From positions 1,287,035 through 1,318,317 of the forward strand of contig NW_019091385.1 of the NCBI RefSeq assembly GCF_001949145.1: a stretch of 31,283 nt of DNA, in the 5' to 3' direction. Position numbers and translations under genes: made by a program. The notes beneath the pieces were generated by a model. The model was not told where the DNA came from, searched no databases, and worked only from the letters and a program-made list of their open reading frames with translations. Positions within the stretch are counted from its first letter, which is position 1. Each line of letters begins with the position of its first letter. This DNA comes from Acanthaster planci (Eukaryota > Echinodermata > Asteroidea > Valvatida > Acanthasteridae). Shown here in pieces: positions 10,429-20,660 of the stretch.

Positions 10429-10436
10429 AGTACATG
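10429..10436 (+). repeat. 8-bp target-site duplication, right
   Basis: Exact copy of the left duplication AGTACATG, directly after the element end. Confidence 0.85.
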
Positions 10437-10525
10437 TAGCAGAATTTCTTCACTATGGAATAATCCGATGAGACGCCATAACTTCGGTGGCACCACACTC
10501 ACACGCACATTCTTCAGCAAGCTTG

Positions 10526-10589
10526 ACGCGCGCGTGCAGTTGGCAAATCACGACACCCTGTTGGTCGCGAAGGCATGTAACGCGCGCGT
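10526..10589. repeat. Pair of ACGCGCGCGT palindromes
   Basis: The same 10-bp self-complementary sequence occurs at 10526-10535 and 10580-10589, set in a CpG-rich 80-bp patch. It could be a CpG-rich regulatory spot or part of a repeat. No gene is attached. Confidence 0.45.
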
Positions 10590-11120
10590 ACCACCTGTCC
10601 ACGAGCGTTGTGCTGTCAAATTACACTGTACTAACTATTTATTTATGTCATTTTTGTGTCTCTCGTTTTGGACGCGCCCCCATAACTTGCAGTATCCAAA
10701 ATACAGGATGCTCTCACTTACTGTAGTGGTGGTGCGTAAAACAAGACTTTGATGGATTTTCGGTAGATTCTAAGCCCAACGTAACCATATAATGCCTCTG
10801 TTTGTGAGGAGTGACAGACTGAATGGAAAATGTTCAGTAGAGCTACTGGGTCGAGTCGTGTATTTGATTGTCGAAAAGACCCATGACCCCCTGTCACGAA
10901 GCACTTCAACCAGCCTGTGTGTTATTAGACTTACAAGTCATATGAGGCTTGAACTTATGATATCTGAAGAAAAAAATATCAGGCCCCATTTAATGCATGA
11001 CGATGTGTCCTTTGTTGAACTTATGTTGTGAGTGTCTTTCTTTTTTTCTTTTTGCTGTCGTGCAGGTTGGCGTCATGCATGCAAGACGATGCATCACGCC
11101 GGCCGGAACTTTGTCAGGCT

Positions 11121-11364
11121 GGATCGTGGATATGTGTCACGCTCAAATCGCTGATGGATGTATGTGTTTGTGCGGAGCCACGTTACAACGGATGTGTCAC
11201 TGTAAACATGCTCGACCATGACACATAGGTGACGTCGTTACAAAGTGTCGTCATTCTGGAGGAGTCACAATTGCATCATGCCCCCCGGAGGCCAGCGCCA
11301 CTTTGGATAGTGTCACACAGGATCGGTGTCACATTGGATGCATGTCACACAGCAATGACACATC
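11121..11364 (+). repeat. Degenerate GGAT..TGTCAC tandem array
   Basis: Units with GGAT, 0-4 variable bases and (G)TGTCAC occur near 11128, 11190, 11305, 11320 and 11336. The last three are in tandem at 15-16 bp spacing. Inverted TGACACA motifs follow at 11218 and 11354. The array is imperfect, which suggests an old minisatellite or a cluster of identical protein-binding sites. Confidence 0.6.
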
Positions 11365-12512
11365 GCAGGTTTGAGGAGTTGACACATTCAATAGAATATA
11401 CGAGGTAAGTTAGTTTCATACATTCCTTCGTGCGCTCTCCTTATATGGGGGCAGTTTCCAATAAATTGCGCCACCAAGAGGTTATCAGGCCTAGGCCAGT
11501 CGGAGTCGCCAAATGCTATTCTTTTTACGTGTGAAAGGACTCTGTAGTCTTAATTATTTGCGCAGAGAAGGCCCTACTAACTTGGAATATTTGTGTGTAA
11601 ATTACGATGAGTGCTTTTGAAAGATCCCGGATGTTCCACATCGAGGAAGCGATGAATTAACAGGAGGATATCAAATTATAGTGTCCAACATGAATTGGCC
11701 TCTAAGAGGAAAACACTTGTTTGATGGCACACTGAATTGGGAATCGCTTCCATCAAGCGTTTGGTATAATAGAGGTATTTGTATGTTCACGAGAATATCT
11801 ATGATTCCTATACTCGATATAGTGCACCTTTCAGTGGAGACTTTTGAGAATTTGTGTCAGTTGAGAAAACATGTCTTCCGCATGAGTTATATCAGGTTTT
11901 CATTATGTATCACTCCACGCTTGCAAGCTTAAGAGGAAATAAGCTGTAGTAATTAATTGAGCAAACTAAACAAGGTTCAGCTGTTGTGGTGTTGAAAAAG
12001 GGAATGAAGGCAGTGCTAAACTGGAAATTACTTGTTGAATTAGATTCTTTATGGAAAAACCAAACCATAAATGGTTGCCACTTTTTATGATAATATCGTA
12101 AATCAGACATCAAAGACTTCAAAGTGCATTTCACCGTACAGATCCGCGCATTACTATGTTGCATTTGGGTTAAATTTTCATGTTCCCTCCCCCATTACAA
12201 ATCTCCGCCCATTGCACAGTTTACATGAAACCATTGGATACCGCATGATTCTGTGTCGGTTTATACTATATCCACTCGTCAGGAATTTTGAGCGCCCTGC
12301 GACTGTACTGAACCCGGCACTCCAGTCACTGATTTCATTGCGGCACTCCCCTATTTTGCAATACAGATATTAATCTTCCTCGAATCGTCCTGGTCTCCAA
12401 GCGCTCGTAACACAGCTCACACATTCGATGCCCGGTTCGGGAAATCAAAGAACCCCAGTAATTGCGGAGGGATTCCGGGTCTCTCTGCGCAATCCGATAG
12501 CTAGCGCATTAT

Positions 12513-13114
12513 TTACCCCCAGCATTTTAGAATGATACGTTTCCTATTAATTTTGATCCCCTCTTGGAATGTGGAGGTCTTGCTCGGGGAGCACTTTATG
12601 GCAGCCGACTCCGGTATTTCCAGAATTGAATCAGGCAGACGGAGTTTGTCCGAAATTGTTTCGTCGAAAGCGCTTGGTCGACGCAAAACGAGGCTCGTCG
12701 CGGTCACCCTGTCTCTCATACCCTGCAGTATGTAGTTCACTGGTGTCATTTTCCAGACTCGTCATTCTGCGTGTTTTGGTGACGGCTGGTTTTGGTTTCT
12801 GGTGAAGTGAGTGCATCTTTCCTGCTGTCCACTTGGGAAACCCTGTTCTGGTGTGGCGATAGTTCACTTGGCATGAAGCCATCCGTATCATAGTCCTTGG
12901 ACCGCAATTCAGCATTATTTTTGAAGTCGATTCTGCAGAGCAGTTGAGGACTTGCATCCTGTCGAATCTTCAGTTGGTAACTACTCGAAGGTTTTCGTAC
13001 AACGTTTGACAGTTTCCCCCTCCTGTAAATGGGATTCTTGATGATTGAGGAATCCAACACGTAATAATGGTGAATTTCCAAAACACTGGCCACGATTTCA
13101 CTAACATAAAATAT
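12513..13114 (-). pseudogene. Protein-like overlapping minus-strand frames (candidate exon or decayed gene)
   Basis: I do not recognise this protein. One minus-strand frame is open from a possible 3' splice site (AAAACAG at about 13115) to a TGA at 12746. It has over 110 codons with mixed, soluble-protein-like composition and a Ser/Thr/Gln/Lys-rich C-terminal third. Four bases overlap (ATGA) with a second frame starting ATG at 12749 and running 78 codons to 12513, which is also protein-like. A third frame is open across the junction. One coding sequence broken by a frameshift, or an unrecognised splice, would explain two adjoining open frames. The polypyrimidine tract upstream is weak. Chance open frames cannot be excluded. 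Confidence 0.25.
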
Positions 13115-13859
13115 CTGTTTTCAAGATGTAAAATATCTGTCTAATTCTCTCTGTCGTTTCTCTCAGAGGAGTATAGTTCAGAATTCCTTTTCCCTGGTAA
13201 AAAGTAACAACCATTTCGTCCAAATGGACATTCACGGCCATTTAGGACTTCTAGGACTCCATCCCGCAAAGCTTGATAAGCTCACTTTTTCTTCACCAAT
13301 GCACTTAGGACCAATGGACATCGTTCTTGTTTTCCCAAACCTCTTCAGACGAATCCACGGTCCCTGGAATAGTTGATCTCACTCCAGGACTATACATGTA
13401 CCTAGTCAGTCGGCTCCCTTCTTGTTCCTATGATGCATGAAATGAAGGCAATAAATGGAGTAATTTGAGGTTTTACCGCAGCATGTCACCAAGACGTGTA
13501 CATGGTATACGTATTCATTATTGCAAGTACACATACGTTCCCAGAATGGTAGTTAGTGTAATTACAGGCTTCGGAGCTGGTCTGGATTTCTCCGAAAGAT
13601 GAACCAATATCTAGCGTTGGAAATTACGTTTGGACGAATAAGGGGAAAGATTACTATTAAAACTGTTTGACTCGTAGACTACGTGCTGGGATTCGGCCCC
13701 TTGATGGCATGTCTAGCCCGTTTTGTAGGTTCATCAATATTCTGTATTCCTGGGACTTTGGTATATGGATCGTTCGTCGAATTGTTTGTAAGGCCCCGTA
13801 CATGTCAGACGAACGTGTGGGAGAGAACAAATACGCTGCAGCCAACACGCTCCTGCCGT

Positions 13860-14110
13860 GAACTCGGAGTAGCAAGAGGGGAGGGCAAAAGGACACCTTC
13901 CCACCCACCCCCTTGAAAAACTGGGGAAACATTAAAAAAAGTTGGGAAAAAGGAAGCAAATAGAAATAAGAGAGGAAATGGGATGAAGGTCACAGATTTG
14001 CTTTAAAGGTATCGCCTTACCCCTTCATGTCTTCTTTCATTTCGCCACTAGACCTAGCTTGCCCTCAAGAAATTCCCCATCCAATGGGGAAACAATGGTT
14101 TCCCCCCCCG
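13860..14110. other. C-run-rich unassigned segment
   Basis: Contains an AAGAGGGGAGGGC stretch, CCCACCCACCCCC and an 8-base C run at 14102-14109. The texture matches other G/C-run repeat debris in the window, but no second copy was identified. Confidence 0.35.
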
Positions 14111-14154
14111 GGAAAAAATCATGGCGACGCCAATGTGCAGAGCCCTGTCTCTTG

Positions 14155-14260
14155 ATTGGTCGACAATTCATCTTGACTCTATTGCGCTAGCTGCAGACGC
14201 CCACTGATTGGTCAAAACCTGGGGGTATAAATACAAATATTGCATTTCTAGTTGCCGAAA
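14155..14260 (+). promoter_or_regulatory. CCAAT/CCAAT/TATA core promoter candidate
   Basis: Inverted CCAAT boxes in TGATTGGTC context lie at 14155-14159 and 14207-14211, and TATAAATA at 14226-14233 sits in GGGGGTATAAATAC. A start site would be expected near 14256-14262. The layout is that of a strong regulated animal promoter reading rightward. The first downstream ATG (about 14263) opens a 22-codon frame with a hydrophobic start. A longer open frame lies at 14342-14581. Neither is recognisable, so the transcript is unknown. Confidence 0.4.
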
Positions 14261-14599
14261 CTGATGCTTTTTCTCCAAATTGCACTCGTTGTAGACTCGT
14301 GGTTGAGTCATAGCATACATGACTCGTATTGAGGATGGCGTGTGGTTTCATATTGCCTTCTTACGGTGTATGCCCCAGTCTTATTTCGTCGTTTTCACCC
14401 CCCCCCCACCCATGACTACAGACGACAGTTTGAAAAGCAGTTGGTTGTAAAGCGTGCGTCAATATTGGCTCTGTCGTGGTTGAGTGCTCTCGTAGATCTA
14501 CATCTCTTTTTTCCAGTTTTAACTGCTATTCCGCAGTCACCCTGGATTTCCGCGAATACACGCTCCTTCCAAATTAATTAACCTGAAGTGCAAGCCCAT

Positions 14600-15690
14600 T
14601 TTCTCCGGCAACAGACGGCAAGAGCGAGGGAAATAATCCTCGGGTGACTAATGTTTAGACTGACATTTTGGAGGGCATTTTATCTCCGTGTGTTTTTGCC
14701 TAAATTGACTTCGCTAAGTGCAGATAGCCGAGTGCGACAGGGGCGCGGATTCACCACTGCAATTGACGAGCTCTATAATAGTCCCATGGTTCCTCGTAAG
14801 GCTCTGTTTTAATTCCACGAAAGCAATATGCGCCCAATCCATGTACAGGCCTGTGGATGCATTTTTTTCTGGAAATCGCTCTGGTGGAAGTGTTGTTGCC
14901 GACGAGCCTGCTTGACATTGTTCGTCATAATTCTGCTCGATTGCACGAGCTTTGTGGAAAATGAAGCTGGCAATAGCAGTTTTTATCAAGTACAGTCAAT
15001 AAGGTTGATGAAATTTTCTGGAATTGTTTGCCAAAATAACGTTCGCTCATCAAGAGAAGCAAGGTAAATATGAACTGTTTACGATCCATTGATTTCAACG
15101 TTCCTTTCACCTGTTTATTCTAAGAACTCGTACCGCTTCATGCGAGGCAAACCAAGAAATTCATTTATGGTTTTAAAATAGCCACAACAAGCGAATAGCA
15201 ACAGAAATCAGCGTGTTATTTTGAAATCAATTCTTAATCTGTAAAATGTAGTAAGGCCTAGTATGAATTTCTTACGGTTTTGATCAATTCTGGTACAAGT
15301 ACTGCAATATGGATGATGTGCTGACAATTTGAGGCAAGAGGCTCGTTTGATGGGGAGACTATCCTATGGAACGGGGCGTACCAAAACTACAAGTTTATTG
15401 CCAGAGACGGTGAGGCTTTGCCGCGAAGGGGCATCAATGTGGGTATATACCACTCCCCCACACACACTTTTGACCGGGGGATGGGCTATTTGATCATCGC
15501 CTGTGCACCTTTATAGCTGGTGAGAAAGACTGCCTGATTTGAGGAGTTTTCAAATTTCCAAACAGGCAAAACACGCAAATTCAATAGTACTGAAAACAAG
15601 GAGGAGAAGCTACAAAAGCTTTTAAATGCGCGATTTTGATGGAGGTTTAAAGGGTTGTAAGTCGTATGCATAAAACGTACACCTGTATAT
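14600..15690. other. Unassigned stretch, no supported gene
   Basis: Only short overlapping frames on both strands. There is a near-palindrome around GTATATACCAC at about 15440. No repeat partner was found elsewhere in the window. Confidence 0.5.
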
Positions 15691-15702
15691 TAACAGCGCC
15701 TG

Positions 15703-15800
15703 CTAGTGTCATGTGGTGTCCAGCAACCCTCCCCCAGTTTTTGGAATTTCCACCGGCGGGCCAATGTTTGATTTACCTCATCTCCCATTCCCCCAGTCCC
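15703..15800 (+). repeat. Dispersed C-rich repeat family 2, copy 2
   Basis: Same block order as 6271-6361: CTAGTG, CAGCAACCC, C-rich tract, AATTTCCA, CAATGTTTGATTTA, TCATCTCCCAT, C run. The local 108-codon open frame runs through this repeat and is not a gene. Confidence 0.6.
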
Positions 15801-16040
15801 CTGGATAGAACAGCTCCACTCACACTGCATGCCGCCGCTGTTGCTTACCACAGCACCGAGTTGCTTTCGGTCTTCGATTGTATCATTTCAAAACGCTGCA
15901 TTAGTCTCAACATAGACTGGTTCCCGTACCCGTACGTTGTCGCTGTCTTACACACTAGTCTGCTGAACGCAGGGACCGGTAGTGGGCAATGATGCAGGAG
16001 GAATCCTGCCGGTTTTATGTTAATGAGGAAATTAGCATAT

Positions 16041-16060
16041 AACAATTCCCACAATGCAAC
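16041..16060 (+). promoter_or_regulatory. ZNF143/Staf-type site
   Basis: AACAATTCCCACAATGCAAC closely follows the long ZNF143/Staf consensus (ACTACAATTCCCANNATGC) used at animal snRNA and many mRNA promoters. An ATTAGCATA octamer-like motif lies just upstream. No snRNA sequence was recognised downstream. Confidence 0.45.
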
Positions 16061-16273
16061 ACTGTCAAGTGGCCAAACTTTGGAAGACTTTCTAAAACGG
16101 ATTAGCGCTCTCTTTTCTGAGTCATATCCGCATGTAACAACTCTCAGACGTAACCTGTTTTTAGGAGGTCATCGCTTCTATAATTACAGGGGGATAAACT
16201 TTTCTAAAGTTTTCGAGAGAGCCATTGTGTTTGGCTGTCACGCGCACGAAAGGTTGTATGTAAACATCATCTC

Positions 16274-16304
16274 TATAAATAGAAAAATCAATTGCGCATG
16301 CGCA
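16274..16304 (+). promoter_or_regulatory. TATA box plus NRF1 palindrome
   Basis: TATAAATA at 16274-16281 is followed 11 bases later by a perfect NRF1 palindrome TGCGCATGCGCA (16293-16304). With the ZNF143-type site about 220 bp upstream, this may be a promoter. An open frame (16017-16340) spans the whole block and is not convincing as protein. Confidence 0.4.
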
Positions 16305-16699
16305 GAGCTAAACCTACCACGGACCCCAGAAGCCAGCTAGTTACCGGTCCCTGCAAAATAGGGACAGGGACCTGTCCACTCCCGACAATTCTTGTTCATC
16401 CATCAGCTGCACGACAGCGGAGATGGACCGCTCACAGCCCACCCTTGTATGACAAATGACTGTTCCTTCGCTGGACCAACATGGAGCAAGCCTATGAAAA
16501 AAAATAGGAAAGTACAGAAAATAAGGTAGATTAGGTTATATTGGATCTGTTGAAAAAATAATAGCACGTGTATATGGGAACGACATATAGAATAGTCGTT
16601 ACTGCAATGTATAGCACTACTATGGTCTACATCGTACTTGTGCCGAGTATTATTACCCATGTACGTCAATAGTTCTGCATCGTCCTTGTACCGGTACCG

Positions 16700-18150
16700 A
16701 TTTTAATACTGCATACGTCAAAAGTTGTCTCTATAACAGTATGGCTTAAAATACGCTGTAATCAGCGCTAGCCTCAGCACCAGTCACACACCTCTGGCAA
16801 AATGCACTCTATGGGCCTGACTCTTTGTGTGCACTTGTTTATCTTGCATGCACCCGAAAAGGCATAAGTATGGACCATGCTGACGTTGTCACTTTTGGCG
16901 CCAGATTATAGCCACTTTCGCAAGCTATTAAAGTTTCGTTCTATCATAAGATTGGTTGCGGTACTCGGGGAAGGTTTCCTTCTTGAGTGCATTCTTTACT
17001 TGGGTAAGATTAAGTCTCAAAATACATGTGTCGCGACTGTCGAAGCCAGTGTCCATTCCTGCTTCATTTCTTTTGAGGACTTCACGATTTGGGGATATGC
17101 ATTTTAAAAAAATTAATTTTTAATTTTTTACATTGAAGGGTGCCGTCAAATGCGGTGTTGGCTCCCCCAAAATATTGCATTTTTAATGCAAGGCACTGGT
17201 CACTGAGGCAGCAAGGACGTTGATTTTGTTTCAAACGTTTAATCCTCGCAATCAATTGTAGGATGGACCAAGAACTGAATATTCGGGGGGAGGGAGGGGC
17301 AAACTTGTTTTTTTTTTGTGGGGGCCACAAAATTTTGAATTTTTTACATAACCTTTATGGCCTTGCTTATAGGAGTTTAAATTCAAAATGAAATAGACAA
17401 AAATCGCCTTTTTCTCGCTTTTTTTTTAATTGACTCCTTTTTGGAAGGGGGCATGGCCCCAGCGGGCCCCCCCCGAATCCCGAGGTTGCAATCAACATAC
17501 TTTCTGGTTAAACATAAAATTATTAAACAGGAAACAAGAATGATAAACCTGAACTACTGGCCCTTGCACCATACGGTGTTTTCTTATTTTCTATTTTATT
17601 TCATTGCAAATACATACAGCCAGTAATCTTCCGGATATGTCGACGACGCCGCAGACCCGATGCACGCCATTCTCTTTACTCTAAAGTGGCACGTGGCTCT
17701 GCACGTGTCCTCGTAACCATCGATGATGATTAGTAAAAAAAAAAAAAAAGAAAGATTATGAAACATCTAGAATTACTGACGAGTTGCTTTTAAGTACTTA
17801 GAAAGTACATTAGGCTGAAAATAGCCTAGTGGGTTTTTCCCCTCAGAACTGACTGATTGACAGGCACATACAGAATGAGAAACCACTGTTTAGTTTGTAT
17901 AGCCGTCAACATTTGTTATTGGATATTAAATGTAAATATTGGATCCACTGTAGTATACAGATCCCACATACAGTTTTCTGTTGGGACGAAATTACCGTTA
18001 ACATAAAACATACCACCTTATCAGAGCATGAGGCATAGGTTTGAACTTTGAGCGTCCTGGAACAGCCACCGAGGGACATCATAAGCCCCAAGCATTCTGA
18101 GCAAGTTATCTTTCATATCATTTGGAAATGGAAGCCTCTATAAACGAAGG
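16700..18150. other. Unassigned stretch with G/C-run debris
   Basis: 17140-17490 contains GGGGGGAGGGAGGGG, a T run, GGGGGCATGGCCCC (self-complementary) and an 8-base C run at 17467-17474, which looks like decayed MITE material. An A run lies near 17736. No gene was supported. Confidence 0.4.
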
Positions 18151-18205
18151 ACTTTTAAAGGCGTATAAAGGCGCCTTTCCATATGCGCGTCAACACTTCC
18201 GCCAA

Positions 18206-18262
18206 GCGTTGCGTGTCCGTCAAAATCGCTCCCAGAGTGATTTTGACGGCCGAACGCAACGC
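18206..18262. mobile_element. Foldback element family 4 (stem)
   Basis: The arm 18206-18230 (GCGTTGCGT..CCGTCAAAATCGCT) pairs with 18236-18262 (AGTGATTTTGACGG..ACGCAACGC) around the loop CCCAG. The flanks may add an outer, weaker inverted repeat (CACTTCCGCC near 18195, GGAAGTTTATG near 18318). It is typical of palindromic MITEs. No second copy was seen in this window. Confidence 0.6.
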
Positions 18263-19435
18263 ACATGTGTGTTATGTTAACGGAGTCGATAACGGTCTTT
18301 TGGTAACCGCGTAGGCACGGAAGTTTATGTGCGTTTGGCGCGGGGCACGCCGAGTACGCGCAACTAATTCATGCTGGAATATGATATGGTTTTTGCGTGT
18401 GTGTCGAACGCGTACTGGAACCTGGTTGGAAAACTTCATACCAATCTGTCCTTCTTTCACCTGTGCAGGTGCACTCCAATTCAGGGCGGATTATGTGAAC
18501 GTACCGGGTGTTGGGGAGATTTACTCACATCACGCGTCTGTTTTCCTTCCTCCATGATCTGACCAACAAAGTTGCGTAATACTGTGCGTTCAATAATCCA
18601 CCGCATGACTTCAACAAGTTTGGATGATTGGCCGTGGTACCATGCCTCTTCTAACTCATGCCTGTAGTTCCTTGCATATTTACAGACCTCGGTGGTTAAC
18701 AGTAGTCGTGATAGTTGTAAAATAAATGCTGATCACATTTTATTTGAAGTAAAAGGTAACAGGGGCCTAGATGTTTCCAAAAGAGGCAAAATTAGTTGGA
18801 TGAAATGAACCAAACTAAACCAAACCAACCTTTGATTACCCTTTTCCCCTTCCTTTTCCCCCTTGGTCAGATAAGCTTGAGAGGAAATATTGTAATAGGG
18901 GCTGTGCCCGGTTTGTCGAACATTACCCCCAGCTCTCAGTACACTCAATACACTCAAGATTTAGGCTAGTTCTGAATTCTTTAACTCCCTTCAGTTAATG
19001 TTTGCAGCCTCCATCGCCAAGGCTTGCTGGGGGGGGGGTTAGCGCACTAGAGTTCCGCGAAGCGCTGCACGGAGTCTCTTCGCGAGTACCTTGCAAGCAG
19101 GCTGGAATGTTACTGGAGCACGTCCAACGCTTGGGTCGGTGTCATCCAGCTGTGTGCGAACACTTTAACTGCCTGGCCCTGTTTCTTGGGATGCATCTTT
19201 TGGGCTTCACAATTATGCAGTTTCCTTGGCTGTTCTAACTCTTAAGCTGAAGTTCTTTAAAAGTGAAAGGGAAGAGTGACATTCTTTGACAATTTCACTC
19301 TAACATTATATTCTGTGATTTCTGTGAACAGCCGGAATCTTGTATTATTTTAATTTGTGAAGGCGCAACCCCGTATTACCGCAACTAGGTATATGTGCAT
19401 ATATATCATTGTTATAGCTGTGGCCTGTTGACCAC

Positions 19436-19642
19436 GGTGTCGTCTCGGTAAGTAATTGTATAAGGCACTCGTGATATTTCAGATCAGAATGTAATCAAGT
19501 CGTTACAAAAGAGCACACATACCAACCCGTTTGGACGAAACCATGATGATTACACGCGAGGCTATGTCTTCACACTAATTGTGGAAACGATGTTATGGAA
19601 CCCTGCTTGGTGCCCAATGCTTGCATAAGTATCAACACTCTT
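19436..19642 (+). repeat. Inverted dispersed repeat family 5, copy 1
   Basis: Homologous on the opposite strand to 22588-22847. Conserved blocks include CGTCTC.G.AAGTAAT, AATTGTATAA, CACTCGTGA.ATTTCAGA, a 33-base identical run through ACAAAAGAGCACACATACC to GACGAAACC, and an almost identical final 70 bp (CTTCACACTAATTGTGG to AGTATCAACACTCTT). Relative to copy 2 it lacks about 50 bases after GACGAAACC. No coding sequence, poly(A) tail or short terminal inverted repeat was recognised. Confidence 0.85.
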
Positions 19643-19724
19643 GCAAATCTGACTTTTATCCCGAAATATAATGATAATTAATGGACAGATATATCTATCG
19701 GTCATCTCTATTTCTAATAGGAAA

Positions 19725-19746
19725 GAAATAGAGATATCTCTATTTC
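19725..19746. repeat. Perfect 22-bp palindrome
   Basis: GAAATAGAGAT followed by its exact reverse complement. A partial copy of one arm (CTCTATTTC) precedes it at about 19706, so two alternative hairpins can form. It sits 10 bp before the retrotransposon fragment. Confidence 0.8.
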
Positions 19747-19754
19747 ATGATTAA

Positions 19755-20440
19755 ATTGTTAACTTTGCACGTCTAGAAATCCTAGACGTCAAAATCAATC
19801 TAGAAATCCAACGTTTTAATGATTTGTGCGAATTTTGTTTATGTAAATTTATGTATAAATATACGAATAATGCATTACCATCTTGTTTTAATGCATGTTT
19901 TACCTCAGCATTAAATGTTCATTCCTGTAATACTCGAAGTGCATCCAGAAAGCATCTCTATGCTCAATTCAGTATAATCTAGTTAATCGTGGCATTTCAA
20001 GTTGGAGCAAACTGAATGACGCTTTTAAATCATTGCCGACTCTGCCTGCATTTACCAAGAAACTGAAAATGACACTACTTAATGCATATTTGTAAAATAG
20101 TAATGCCACGCCACACAATGTACCCATCAGATAGATGGGTTCAGCCACGGTTAAGTCTTGTCTCATTCCTGTATATCTAATGTTTGTATAGTCCTTGTCG
20201 TTGTCAGCCCCAGGTCAGGGTACAAAAGCTTTTAGCTTCACCCTTCTTACCTAGATGTTGCCCTCTGTTTTTGTGCTCAACTGTTAATATTATTTGTTTA
20301 ATGTGTAATAATTCAATTGTTTACGTGCATTTTTAATCTAAATAGGCCTACGTGCATTCTTGTCTTTAAATATAGCAATGTACCACCTATGTTTCATTGT
20401 AGGGCAATGTTGAAATAAAATTAATGTGTGTAATAAAATC
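19755..20440 (+). mobile_element. 5'-truncated non-LTR retrotransposon, 3' end of RT ORF plus 3' UTR
   Basis: One frame, open to a TAG at 19980-19982, encodes the tail of a LINE-type reverse transcriptase protein: FMYKYTNNALPSCF and HSCNTRSAS match the conserved C-terminal region of CR1/L2-like ORF2 proteins (MYKYLN..LP..F and HSYNTRS). The continuation lies in another frame: RGISSWSKLNDAFKSLP, then KKLKMTLLNAYL and a TAA at 20093-20095, matching the usual W..LP.....F...LK..LL ending. A frameshift near 19970 therefore disables it. The 3' UTR runs about 345 bp, with AATAAA at 20414 and 20432. The catalytic RT domain and endonuclease are missing. The exact clade is uncertain. Confidence 0.85.
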
Positions 20441-20660
20441 GCTATTTCGGGATTAAATGTCAACCATGTACGCCATACTCTTTTCTTGTAAAGGACGTCA
20501 CTGGTAGCTGTACACATTATTTGTTATCAGTCTGCAAGTAGAACCTAGCGTCTTGGCTTCTTGCCCAAGTGTTATATCGTTTGAACGTCCAAAAATCTGG
20601 GCCAATCATGGTTAGCTGCCGAATGGTTGCTCTCCCGATGCCATGTTGCATATTACGGTA

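Noticed and set aside
10258-10752. Longest open frame in the window (164 codons, plus strand)
   Set aside because: It runs through the hAT-like MITE and its G/T homopolymers; the peptide is low-complexity and the frame is incidental.
11121-11364. CRISPR-like repeat array
   Set aside because: Units are short, degenerate and irregular, and the DNA is eukaryotic.
15666-15992. 108-codon plus-strand frame
   Set aside because: Spans the C-rich dispersed repeat copy at 15703-15800.
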